From the NCBI GenBank assembly GCA_964426135.1, contig CAYRPN010000093.1, positions 1 through 22,777 of the forward strand: a stretch of 22,777 nt of DNA, written 5' to 3'. Numbering within the stretch: position 1 is the stretch's first letter; each line of letters begins with the position of its first letter. The translations under genes and the position numbers were made by a program. Positions 7,738-15,446 of this stretch are shown here, piece after piece. A model generated the notes under the pieces. It worked only from the letters and a program-made list of their open reading frames with translations, had not been told where the DNA came from and ran no database searches. Origin of the DNA: CAYRPN01 sp964426135 (GTDB lineage Bacteria > Planctomycetota > Phycisphaerae > Phycisphaerales > Phycisphaeraceae).

Positions 7738-8448
7738 ATGCAACGTGATGTCCTGATCGAACGCTTTTTCACAACGCTGATCAGCGGCGACCGCCCCGGT
7801 TCACGCGCCATCGTGGACGAGGTGATCGCCGCCGATTGCCCCGCTGAGAAAATTCTCAGCCGGCTGTTCTGGCCCACGCTCGAGCACGTCCAGAATCTCT
7901 ACCGCGCGGATCAACTCTCCCAGCTCGCCTTCAACTATTCCACCCGCATGATGCGCAACCTCATCGCGCAGATGCAGCCCCGGCTGGAAATCAACGACGC
8001 CCGCGACCGCCGCGTGCTGATCGCCTGCGGCGACGACCACCTGGAAGAACTCAACGCCCAGATCGCGGCCGACCTCCTCGAAGCCGACGGCTACACCGTC
8101 TTCTTCGCCGGCGGCGGCATCGCCAATGACGAGATCGTTGCCCAGATCGGCGAAGTGAACGCCGATGTGCTGCTGGTGTTCGGAGCCGTCGCCAGCACCG
8201 TGCCGTACACCCGCATGCTCATCGATCGCCTGCATGAAATCGGCGTGTGCCCGAAACTGCAGATCGCTGTCGGCGGCGGCGTGTTCAACCGCGCGGAAGG
8301 CCTGGCGGAAGAAATCGGAGCCGACCTGTGGGCCCGCGACCCTGAGGAACTCGTCTCCGTCCTGGGCCAGCAGCGCGAGCGCCGCATGGACGATGGCCAG
8401 CGCACCGTGGGACGCAAACGGAAGAACAAAGCCACCGCGGCGGCGTGA
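7738..8448 (+). CDS. Cobalamin-binding domain protein (B12-binding-2 plus B12-binding), regulator-like
   Basis: This 236-aa protein has a helical cap (about residues 1-85, with FWPTLEHVQNLYR resembling the W/H-E helix of CarH-type sensors) followed by a Rossmann-like B12-binding domain (about 90-210). The lower-ligand motif reads DDHLEE (99-104): the histidine H101 that would ligate cobalt is kept, but the usual glycine of DxHxxG is replaced by E104. A GGG turn (179-181) matches the nucleotide-loop region. There is no DNA-binding domain and no methyltransferase domain. The tail RKRKNK is strongly basic. ATG 7738 is chosen for GAGGAG 8 nt upstream; a longer in-frame reading from 7573 runs through the structured leader. 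It may be a corrinoid or light sensor acting with a separate regulator, but partner and signal are unknown. Confidence 0.8.
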   Translation: MQRDVLIERFFTTLISGDRPGSRAIVDEVIAADCPAEKILSRLFWPTLEHVQNLYRADQLSQLAFNYSTRMMRNLIAQMQPRLEINDARDRRVLIACGDDHLEELNAQIAADLLEADGYTVFFAGGGIANDEIVAQIGEVNADVLLVFGAVASTVPYTRMLIDRLHEIGVCPKLQIAVGGGVFNRAEGLAEEIGADLWARDPEELVSVLGQQRERRMDDGQRTVGRKRKNKATAAA

Positions 8449-8478
8449 TTGCCGCGCGGCGTCGTACGAATATCGGGT

Positions 8479-8506
8479 TTAGCCGCGGAGCCTTGCTCCG
8501 CGCGGC
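8479..8506 (+). repeat. TTAG-headed hairpin
   Basis: TTTAGCC is followed by the stem GCGGAGC (8485-8491), loop CTT, GCTCCGC (8495-8501). With a two-base bulge it extends to the flanking GCC/GGC. It is the same head-plus-hairpin design as at 7201 and 12082. Confidence 0.65.
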
Positions 8507-8540
8507 CCGCGAAATGCCCCAGACAATCCGAGAGTGTGCA

Positions 8541-8575
8541 CAACACCCGCCGATGAGGCGGGTGTTGTTGCTTTT
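8541..8575 (+). terminator. Rho-independent terminator of the cobalamin-binding gene
   Basis: A perfect 11-bp stem, CAACACCCGCC (8541-8551) with its complement (8557-8567), and a GATGA loop are followed by TTGCTTTT. It ends about 40 nt before the next gene, which therefore needs its own promoter or read-through. Confidence 0.85.
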
Positions 8576-8612
8576 GCGATAGCATGTGATGCCCACCTCG
8601 CAGGAGTCCACC

Positions 8613-9659
8613 ATGGCATCACGTCGACCAGTCACGTTCATGCTCGCCGTCGCGTTCGCCGTCGCCGCGGTAGGACGGCGGGCCGCGGCGCAGGCCGATT
8701 CATCGGCGCCGGCTTTCAAGCCCGTCCCGCGCGTGCAGGTTCTGCCGCTGCCGCGCGACGAAGCTTCGATGCAGATCGATGGCAGGGAGATCACGCGCTA
8801 CTACTTCGACAAAGCGCAGGAGCGGCCGTTCCTCTACCCCATCGTCGGCCCCGCCGGCCGGTCGCTCACCCGCATGGGACATCCGCGCGATCCCGTCGGC
8901 CACAGCCACCACAACTCCGTCTGGATTTCGCACAACGATGTCGATGGCGTTGATTTCTGGTCCGATCGCAGGCACGGCATCATCGAACATCAGCGCGTCG
9001 CTCGCTTCGAAGACAGCGATGACGAGGCTTCCATCCTCGCCATCAATCACTGGAAGGTCACCGGCACAGGCAAGGACAAGGACGGCAAACCGCACGTGCC
9101 GCGCACGCTGCTGATCGAGCGCCGGCTCATCACGCTGCAACCCCTGGCCCATGGCGAATCGCTGATCGTGATCGATCTGCAGTATCACGCGGCCGGCAAA
9201 GAGCCGGTCACCTTCAACGAAAGCGCGTTCGGACTCATCGGCGTGCGCATGGCGAAAACCATCGGCATCGCCGACGGCGTCGGCGTGATCCGCAATTCGC
9301 AGGGCAACGTCAACGAGCAGGGCGACAACGGATGCTTCCGCAAGCCCGCGAAATGGTGCGACTACAGCGGACGCATCGTCAATGCGCCGCCGGGAGCATC
9401 ACCTGAAACGGGCATCGAAGGCATCACGCTGCTCGATCATCCCGCCAATATCAGCCATCCCACTCCGTTCCACGTGCGCAGCGATGGCTGGATGAGCGCG
9501 TGTCTGTCATTCAAGGGCGCGGTGAAAATCGAACCCGACAAGCCGCTGCGCCTGCGCTACGGCCTGTACGTGCATCGCGGCGCACAGAGCGCCGAGGCAT
9601 TTGAGGAGCGATGGAAAATATTCGCGAAAGGCGAGATCAAGGAACTGCCGGAAAAGTGA
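8613..9659 (+). CDS. Secreted PmoA-like (DUF6807) protein
   Basis: This 348-aa protein has an N-terminal signal peptide (hydrophobic 9-20, then RRAAAQA near 26) and is predicted to be exported. The ATG at 8613 has AGGAG 6 nt upstream, so the in-frame ATG at 8586 is rejected. The PmoA/DUF6807 family signature is clear: FLYPIVGP (73-80), the histidine cluster HSHHNSVW (97-104) and DGVDFW (111-116). The Pfam label 'methane oxygenase PmoA' is historical. In planctomycetes these proteins occur beside secreted sugar or glycoside genes and are not particulate methane monooxygenase subunits. The His cluster could bind a metal or form an active site, but no reaction is established from sequence. It has no obvious operon partner. 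Confidence 0.85.
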   Translation: MASRRPVTFMLAVAFAVAAVGRRAAAQADSSAPAFKPVPRVQVLPLPRDEASMQIDGREITRYYFDKAQERPFLYPIVGPAGRSLTRMGHPRDPVGHSHHNSVWISHNDVDGVDFWSDRRHGIIEHQRVARFEDSDDEASILAINHWKVTGTGKDKDGKPHVPRTLLIERRLITLQPLAHGESLIVIDLQYHAAGKEPVTFNESAFGLIGVRMAKTIGIADGVGVIRNSQGNVNEQGDNGCFRKPAKWCDYSGRIVNAPPGASPETGIEGITLLDHPANISHPTPFHVRSDGWMSACLSFKGAVKIEPDKPLRLRYGLYVHRGAQSAEAFEERWKIFAKGEIKELPEK

Positions 9660-9675
9660 TCCGGACCATTCCAGG

Positions 9676-9771
9676 TCACTTCGCCGCCTGCCTGCTTCGC
9701 AGATACGCGAACGGGGCCTTGAACTTCTCAGCGGTCAACGCGTCGAGCGATTCAGGCTTCCTCGGAAGTCA
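9676..9771 (-). pseudogene. Decayed copy of the dehydrogenase/cytochrome c 3' end
   Basis: Read on the minus strand, these bases encode PESLDALTAEKFKAPFAYLR followed by SRQAAK and a stop. This closely parallels the last residues of the neighbouring dehydrogenase (LTPEQIKDLFAYLRSRQAVK). The last 37 nt match 10345-10381 at 35 positions; similarity then fades and stops near 9771, where the frame meets TGA. The 5' part is missing. It overlaps the end of the antitoxin-like gene in another frame. It may be the tail of a lost paralogous dehydrogenase, or a partial duplication flanking the toxin-antitoxin pair. Confidence 0.75.
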
Positions 9772-10012
9772 CGATGATCACACGCGCATGCTCGGGCAGT
9801 TTCACGTTCGGATCCAGCGGTCGAGCAGCGCCGTTCTCGACCAAACCCGCAACCGCTAAAGGGCGACGGTGACGCTTCGCAAGATGGGCCTCCACCGGCA
9901 TCGCCATGGCGTCCGCAGGCAGCGATGGCGTGGCCAACTCTGAGGCTGCGGCAAGCAATTCGTCCGCATCCCGACGTTCCGGCGTTCGTGTGTCACGTTG
10001 AATGTCAACCAT
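9752..10012 (-). CDS. Putative antitoxin with AF2212/DUF104-like C-terminus
   Basis: This is an 86-aa small protein. Residues about 54-82 (LAVAGLVENG, then AARPLDPNVKLPEHARVIIV) match the pattern of the AF2212-like/DUF104 antitoxin family: a VENG turn, PL.P and LPE..RV..... The N-terminal 50 residues are charged and Ala-rich, with no DNA-binding motif I can name. It starts 10 nt after the stop of the BrnT-like gene, so the two are probably co-transcribed with the toxin first. There is no clear Shine-Dalgarno, which is common in planctomycetes. Its stop codon lies inside the dehydrogenase-tail remnant. The pairing with a BrnT-like toxin, instead of a BrnA ribbon-helix-helix antitoxin, is unusual. 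Confidence 0.6.
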   Translation of the reverse strand: MVDIQRDTRTPERRDADELLAAASELATPSLPADAMAMPVEAHLAKRHRRPLAVAGLVENGAARPLDPNVKLPEHARVIIVTSEEA

Positions 10013-10022
10013 GGCGTTAGAC

Positions 10023-10277
10023 TCAGTAGGCGGTGATCACAAAAATCGGCGCGTCGCTTAATTCGTCGAACAGATCCGCAAATTCACCCTGCCGATCAAA
10101 TCGCCAGATCACCCAGATTCGTCGGCCAGAAGGCGTCGCGGCATACATTCGAAACGAGCCGTCCCTTCTTTCATCAAGAGTATAGACGCGATCAAACGAC
10201 GCTTCGACTTCCACGGCAGACAGTCCGTGCGCGTCGATCTTCTGAAGATTCCACTCGATCCACTTGAAACGTCGCAT
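10023..10277 (-). CDS. Putative BrnT-like toxin
   Basis: This 84-aa protein resembles the BrnT/RelE-like toxin fold in its pattern: FKWIEWNLQKIDAHGLSAVE (4-23, the W...N..KI..HG.S..E signature), a central variable region, then GRRIWVIWRF and a C-terminal FVITAY where BrnT families have ..IISAR. The terminal Arg of the ISAR motif is replaced, so activity may differ. It lies 66 nt downstream of the dehydrogenase stop on the same strand and 10 nt before the antitoxin-like gene. There is no strong ribosome site. If it is a toxin it would be an mRNA-cleaving ribonuclease by family analogy; this is not shown by the sequence. Confidence 0.6.
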   Translation of the reverse strand: MRRFKWIEWNLQKIDAHGLSAVEVEASFDRVYTLDERRDGSFRMYAATPSGRRIWVIWRFDRQGEFADLFDELSDAPIFVITAY

Positions 10278-10343
10278 GAGGAGTATCCCGCCAGTTCTTC
10301 GCGGCCCGCTCGATGTAATATCGGTGTGCCGCCTCCCGCCCCC

Positions 10344-13300
10344 TCACTTCACCGCCTGCCTGCTCCGCAGATACGCGAACAAATCCTTGATCTGCTCCGG
10401 CGTCAGCGGGTCGAGCAGCTTCTCCGGCATGCGCGAAGTCTTCGAGGCCTGCAGTTTCACAATCTCGTCGCGCGGCACGATCACCTTGCCCTCCACCGCG
10501 TCCTGGATCGTGACTGACTTGGGATTCTGCTCGAGCAGGAAGCCGGTGAGCACGAGGCCGTCGTTGGTCTCGATTTCGTAGGTGATGAATTCCTCGCGAA
10601 TGGCGGCGGAGGGATCGATGATCGCCAGCAGCATGAAGTCGAGGTTGTCGCGCTCGTAGCCGGTGAGGTCCGGGCCGATGGCGGAACCTTCGCCGTGAAG
10701 CTTGTGGCACAGGCCGCAGCTCTTCGAATAGAACTCCTTGCCCGCCTTCGGATCGCCGCCGGGGGCGGAGACGAGTTGCTTGACCTCGTCGATCTGTTTC
10801 TGTTTTTCAGCGACGGTGGCGCGGGTGGTGCCCCATTGCTTGCGGATGAGCCGGGTGATGGCGCTCTCGCGGAAGAGCTTCATGCGTTCGATGCTCTCAA
10901 AAGAAACATCCTCGCGCGGAATCCTGCCGGCATCGACCGCTTCAAGGAGCGCGATCGACCACTCCTTGCGCTTGCTGAGCGCGTCCGTCGCATGAGCGCG
11001 GACGTTCTGGTCCTTCGGCAGCTTGTCGTACACGGCGACGATCTCGCCGCCGAGTTTCGGATCGTTGAACCGCGACAAGGCGGAGAGCGCCTCGCGCCTC
11101 ACGGCGTGCGACCTGGCGCTCGCCGCGGAACTCAGCAGCGCGGCGGCGGCCTCGGGCGGATGCGACTGGCCGAGCACTTCGATCAGCTCGATACGCTGTT
11201 TCTGCGAGGCTTCGTCGTCGCGCTTGAGGTACTCGATCGCCTTGGCGACCGCGGTCTTATCGCCGGCGCGAATGCCAAGGATCATCGTGTTCACGTCGTC
11301 GGCCCCGGTGGAAACGCTCCGCATCGCCGCCGCCAGCGCGCTCTGCAATCGTCCCGGCAACGGCGGCACCGTCAGGCCCTTGAACGCGGCATCGACGCCG
11401 GCCAGCAGTTTCTTCGTCTGCACGGGCGACGGCGATCTCTCCAGCAGCGTCGCCAGCGAGATCAGATTCCGCTCCGTCGGCTCCGACGCGAAGCGCTGCG
11501 CCAAACGCGGCAGAATCGTGTCGGTCACGATCGGATGCGTCCACATCTCCGGCTTGGCGTACGCGTCCAGGAAATTGAACTGCGTGTTGCTGGAAAACTT
11601 CGCTTCGATCGCCCACCACATCAGCAGCGGCAGGTGCGGGTCCTTCGCCAGATCGTCGCGCTGAGCCATGAACTGAATGCAGTGCATGAACGAGAACCGC
11701 CGGCTGCTGCACGCCATCTGGCTGAGCACTTCCAGGTCTTTCTCCTCCGGCCCTTTCTTGTACATCGGGTAACACGCCAAGGCGCCGCCCGCGTCGCCCA
11801 GCAGCCGAATCACCCAGCGGCGCACGTGCGGGTCGGCGTGCTCCATGAACGCCAAGGCTTCCTTGGATTCGAACTTGCCGGTGGTGTGCCACGCCCACAG
11901 CGTCTCCAGCGCGAGCTGGCCTTGCTGCGTGGCGATGCTGTCGCGCAGCCCGGCGGCGATGTTGCCATCCTTGCGATCCGCGAGCAAGCGCTGCGCGGTC
12001 TGGCGCTCCCACTTGTTCGTTGACGCGAGGCGGGCGATCAGGTCGGCGGAAGCGAGCTTGGAGAGATCGGGTCTCTTCCCGTTAGCCCCCGGCTCCGCCG
12101 GGGGAATCGCCGGCGATGTGGGAGCCGCGCTCTTTCCAGCATTCGAAGCGATCGCCGTCCCGGGGCCACCCCCGGCGGAGCCGGGGGCTAATGGCGAAAT
12201 GCGGTAAATGCGGCCGTGTGTCTTGTCCCAGTTGTCGCGCGGGTCCACATGCGACAGGCGCGTGTCGTACCAGTCGGCGACATAGATCGCGCCGTCAGGC
12301 CCCGCCTTGATATCGACAGGGCGGAACCAGCGATCCTTCGCGGTCATCAGCGCGATCGTGTCCTTCGTCTTGAACGTGCTGCCCCATGGCACCATCTCGC
12401 TCACCTGAATCCGGTTGTGCAGCGGGATGATCGAAACCATCTTGCCTTCGAGCGCCGGCATCGCGCCGCCTTCGTAGAGCATCACGGCGTGGCTGAAGCG
12501 CGGCTGATAGCCTTCGTGCGGCATGTGCTCGAACCAGCCGAACGAATACGGATTCATCAGCGGCCCGTGCTTGCCCCAGCCCTTGATGTAGCGCCCGCCC
12601 TGGACGAAATGCAGCCCGCGCACCGCGCCCCAGTTCGTGCCGGAGTAGCAGCGGCCCTTCGCATCGAACTCGACGCAGAACGTGTTGCCGCCGCCCTCGG
12701 CGAAGACCTCGAACACTTTCGTGTCCGGGTGATATCGCCAGATCGCCTGGCCTTTGAAGTGCAAATCTTTCGTCACCGCGCTGCTGACCGTGGCCCAGCA
12801 CGTGGAGCCTTGCGCACCGTAGAGCCAGCCGTCGGGGCCCCAGGTCAGGCTGTTCATCACGGCGTGCGTGTCTTCGAGGCCGAAGCCGGAGAGGTGAACT
12901 TCCGGTGCACTGTCCGGCACGTCGTCGTTGTTCTTGTCGGGGTAGAAAAGCAGGTAGGGCGGATTGCTGACCCACACGCCGCCGCGGCCGCGCACGCAAC
13001 TCGTGGCGATGTTCAGGCCGTCGACGAAGACTTTGTGCGTGTCGTACTTGCCGTCGCCGTCGGTGTCTTCGTGGATGCTGATGCGGTCGGCGCCCTTGAC
13101 GTGATCGGGATGGCCCGGCGGCTGCGGCACCTTGTCGAAGATGGCGCGGAGGTGTTCATCGCTGCGCACGATCTTCAGGCCGGCGGGATATGGATACTGC
13201 CGATACTCGACGACCCACATGCGTCCGCGTTCGTCGAAGCTGATGTGCAGCGGCTGCATCACGTCCGGCTCGGCGAGCACCGTCTCCACCTTGAAGCCCT

Positions 13301-13556
13301 CGGCGACCTCGAACGTTTTCAGCGAGTCTTCAACAGACAGCGGCTTGACGTTGAAATCGCCAACTTCGCCGCGGCCCTTGAAAGTCTCCAGATGTTTCTT
13401 GGCCGCGTCGGAGCCGGCGACGTCGGGGACGTTCTCGTTTTTGAAAGGCTTGGGCGCGTCGGCAGCGCGGGACAACAGCGGCGCGGCAAGCGCGATGAAT
13501 AGGACGAAGAGGGAAACAACAAAAAACATCGCGGCAGGACGTCGTGTCGACGGCAT
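10344..13556 (-). CDS. PVC-type membrane-bound dehydrogenase with HEAT repeats and C-terminal haem c domain
   Basis: This 1070-aa exported protein has a signal segment (MFFVVSLFVLFIALAAPLL, about 10-28), a six-bladed-propeller sugar-dehydrogenase-like domain (about 80-440), a HEAT-repeat region (about 480-900) and a cytochrome c domain with CGLCH (947-951, at 10704-10718). M1043 is the probable sixth haem ligand. This order is the well-known planctomycete/PVC type, thought to oxidise sugars or related compounds in the periplasm and pass electrons to a cytochrome; the substrate is unknown. The start at 13556 has GAGG 5 nt upstream; an in-frame ATG at 13610 adds 18 residues without a good site. 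A palindromic element (12082-12191) is translated in frame between propeller and HEAT region as residues about 456-492. A decayed copy of the gene's last 95 bp lies at 9676-9771. Confidence 0.93.
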   Translation of the reverse strand: MPSTRRPAAMFFVVSLFVLFIALAAPLLSRAADAPKPFKNENVPDVAGSDAAKKHLETFKGRGEVGDFNVKPLSVEDSLKTFEVAEGFKVETVLAEPDVMQPLHISFDERGRMWVVEYRQYPYPAGLKIVRSDEHLRAIFDKVPQPPGHPDHVKGADRISIHEDTDGDGKYDTHKVFVDGLNIATSCVRGRGGVWVSNPPYLLFYPDKNNDDVPDSAPEVHLSGFGLEDTHAVMNSLTWGPDGWLYGAQGSTCWATVSSAVTKDLHFKGQAIWRYHPDTKVFEVFAEGGGNTFCVEFDAKGRCYSGTNWGAVRGLHFVQGGRYIKGWGKHGPLMNPYSFGWFEHMPHEGYQPRFSHAVMLYEGGAMPALEGKMVSIIPLHNRIQVSEMVPWGSTFKTKDTIALMTAKDRWFRPVDIKAGPDGAIYVADWYDTRLSHVDPRDNWDKTHGRIYRISPLAPGSAGGGPGTAIASNAGKSAAPTSPAIPPAEPGANGKRPDLSKLASADLIARLASTNKWERQTAQRLLADRKDGNIAAGLRDSIATQQGQLALETLWAWHTTGKFESKEALAFMEHADPHVRRWVIRLLGDAGGALACYPMYKKGPEEKDLEVLSQMACSSRRFSFMHCIQFMAQRDDLAKDPHLPLLMWWAIEAKFSSNTQFNFLDAYAKPEMWTHPIVTDTILPRLAQRFASEPTERNLISLATLLERSPSPVQTKKLLAGVDAAFKGLTVPPLPGRLQSALAAAMRSVSTGADDVNTMILGIRAGDKTAVAKAIEYLKRDDEASQKQRIELIEVLGQSHPPEAAAALLSSAASARSHAVRREALSALSRFNDPKLGGEIVAVYDKLPKDQNVRAHATDALSKRKEWSIALLEAVDAGRIPREDVSFESIERMKLFRESAITRLIRKQWGTTRATVAEKQKQIDEVKQLVSAPGGDPKAGKEFYSKSCGLCHKLHGEGSAIGPDLTGYERDNLDFMLLAIIDPSAAIREEFITYEIETNDGLVLTGFLLEQNPKSVTIQDAVEGKVIVPRDEIVKLQASKTSRMPEKLLDPLTPEQIKDLFAYLRSRQAVK
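12082..12191. repeat. TTAG-headed inverted pair inside the dehydrogenase gene
   Basis: The arms 12082-12104 and 12169-12191 are a perfect 23-nt inverted repeat, each TTAG plus the self-complementary CCCCCGGC-TCC-GCCGGGGG. The 64-nt centre is not repetitive. On the coding strand it reads as a Gly/Ala/Pro/Ser-rich stretch, with PLAPGSAGGG from one arm and IPPAEPGANG from the other. Confidence 0.9.
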
Positions 13557-13658
13557 ACACACCTCGAAGCAGGAGTTGCCGCCATTGTAGGGTGGCGTCG
13601 GTGAATCCACAGTGGAAATGCAACGACCCGGGCGCGATGAAATGGCGCACGATGGCGC

Positions 13659-13750
13659 GTTTAGCGGAAACGCCGCAGGCGTCTGGACGGACGCCCCGCG
13701 ATCGCGAATCGAGGGTTGCCGTCCAGACGCCTTCGGCGTTTCCGCTAAAC
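13659..13750. repeat. TTAG-headed REP-like inverted pair
   Basis: The 32-nt arms 13659-13690 and 13719-13750 pair with one mismatch around a 28-nt centre. Each starts GTTTAGCGG and contains a small internal hairpin (ACGCC/GGCGT). It lies between the dnaB stop and the dehydrogenase start, both on the minus strand, so it could end dnaB transcription. No T tract follows, so this is not certain. Confidence 0.85.
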
Positions 13751-13811
13751 ACTTCGATCGGGCGCAGCGCCGACACCGCGGCGCCGCCGACGCAGCGCCG
13801 CCGCCGCCGTT

Positions 13812-15224
13812 TCAATATCCCCCCGGCGGCGCCTGATGCGACAGGTTCTGGAAGCGCGTCGTCGACCCGTCGAACTTCAGGTTCACCACGCCGGTGGGGC
13901 CGTTACGCTGCTTGCAGATGATGATCTCGGCGACGCCCACCTTGTCGGGATTCTCCTGCGCCCACTCGGGCGTGTTGATGTGGTAGTACTCCTCGCGGTG
14001 CAGCATCATCACCACGTCGGCGTCCTGTTCGATCGAGCCTGACTCGCGCAGGTCGCTCATGCGCGGGCGGTGCCCTTCGCGGCCTTCCGACTGGCGGTTG
14101 AGCTGGCTGAGGCAGATGACCGGCAGGCGCAGGTCGCGCGCCATCGCCTTGATGCCGCGGGAGATTTCGCTGACTTCCTGCTGGCGCGATTCGCTGCCGG
14201 GCGCGCTCATGAGCTGGAGGTAGTCGACGACGATGAGCTTGATGTGGTGCTGGGCCGCCATGCGCCGCGCCTTGGCTCGCAACTGCAAGAGCGTCAGCCC
14301 CGGCGTGTCGTCGATGAAGAGCGGCGCTTCGCTGAGCACACTGACGGAGTTGTGCAGCCGGGGCCAGTCGTCGGTGCGGATCATGTTGCGGCGAAGGTCG
14401 TGCGAGTTGACCCCGCTGTGCGAGCAGAGCAGGCGCTGGGCAAGCTGCTGCTTGCTCATTTCCAGGCTGAACACCGCGGCCGGCTGCTTGTCCACCGCCG
14501 AGACGTGCTCGGCGATGTTGACGGCGAAGGCGGTCTTGCCCATTGAGGGGCGGGCCGCCACGATGATCAACTCGCCCGGCTGCAGGCCCGCGGTCATTTC
14601 ATCCAGCTCGAAGAATCCCGACGCCAGTCCCGTAATGTGCCGGCCTTCCTGCGCTTCGAGCCTGGCATAGGTTTCCTGCAATAGCGTTTCGAGCGTCGCC
14701 ACGTCGCTGCCGCCGGGACCGTCGGCGATGTCGAAGATTTCCCGCTCCGCCTCGTCGAGCAGATTCTGCACCGGGTCGCGGCTGGTGTAGGCGTCGTGCA
14801 GAATCTTGCCGGCGGCGTCGATCAGCTTGCGCAGCACCGCCTTGTCGCGCACCAGCTTGGCGTAGTATTTCGCGTTGGTCGGGTCGGGCACGGACTGGGC
14901 GATCTTGAGCAGGTAATCGACGCCGCCCACGTCGTCGAGCATTTTCTGATCGTCGAGCCGGTGCTTGATCTGCACGATGTCGATCGATTCGTGGTGGTCG
15001 TAGAGGAAAACGAGGGCGTCGAAGATGGCGCTGTGCTTGCCGAAGTAAAAATCGCCGGCTTCGCTAATGATCTCGATGACATCGCCGATGACCCGGCTGT
15101 CGAGGATCATCGAGCCGAGCAGGGCGCACTCGGCTTCATGGGCGTGCGGCGGAACCTTGTCGAAGAGCTTGGCGAGGTCGGCGCGGTTGGGCTCGAAGGG
15201 CGCTCGTGTGCGTGCGGTGGACAT
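13812..15224 (-). CDS. dnaB: Replicative DNA helicase DnaB
   Basis: This 470-aa protein unwinds DNA 5' to 3' ahead of the replisome as a hexamer. The N-terminal DnaB domain (about 27-125, PPHAHEAECALLGSMILDSR) is followed by a RecA-like core (about 185-460). Walker A is ARPSMGKT with K230, Walker B is in IKLIVVDYLQLM, and the arginine-rich SQLNRQSEGR motif and a SDLRESGSIEQDADV segment follow. Length and order are normal for bacterial DnaB, with no intein. It lies alone on the minus strand, divergent from the PagL-like gene across 222 bp. There is no strong ribosome site. No neighbouring rplI or ssb is seen, unlike in many bacteria. Confidence 0.97.
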   Translation of the reverse strand: MSTARTRAPFEPNRADLAKLFDKVPPHAHEAECALLGSMILDSRVIGDVIEIISEAGDFYFGKHSAIFDALVFLYDHHESIDIVQIKHRLDDQKMLDDVGGVDYLLKIAQSVPDPTNAKYYAKLVRDKAVLRKLIDAAGKILHDAYTSRDPVQNLLDEAEREIFDIADGPGGSDVATLETLLQETYARLEAQEGRHITGLASGFFELDEMTAGLQPGELIIVAARPSMGKTAFAVNIAEHVSAVDKQPAAVFSLEMSKQQLAQRLLCSHSGVNSHDLRRNMIRTDDWPRLHNSVSVLSEAPLFIDDTPGLTLLQLRAKARRMAAQHHIKLIVVDYLQLMSAPGSESRQQEVSEISRGIKAMARDLRLPVICLSQLNRQSEGREGHRPRMSDLRESGSIEQDADVVMMLHREEYYHINTPEWAQENPDKVGVAEIIICKQRNGPTGVVNLKFDGSTTRFQNLSHQAPPGGY

Positions 15225-15446
15225 GGCGTCATTTTCCCATAACGGCGGGAGAGGTGCTGGCCGTGGAGAACTTGTGAAAAGCCTGGCGCTTCATCGTGGC
15301 GGGCGGCTTTCCAAACCGGTTCGTCAGTGCAATGGCCAGGCCGCACCTTACATGTGATCGCCCTGCCAGAACAGTCGCGACTCTTGCGAACGCGCCCGCC
15401 ATCACTACCATGACTGCGGGGTGTCGGTTCCAAACAAGGATGTGCC

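Noticed and set aside
7248..7748. Plus-strand frame of 166 codons running through the repeat and leader
   Set aside because: It starts inside a REP-like element, has no family resemblance and overlaps the start of the cobalamin-binding gene in another frame.
9676..10441. The duplicated gene tail as an integrase attachment-site pair
   Set aside because: The copies are diverged in a coding-like manner past the first 37 nt, and no integrase is in the interval, so a site-specific integration is not supported.
10695..13502. Long plus-strand frames under the dehydrogenase
   Set aside because: They are antisense shadows; the minus frame carries the haem motif, HEAT repeats and signal peptide.
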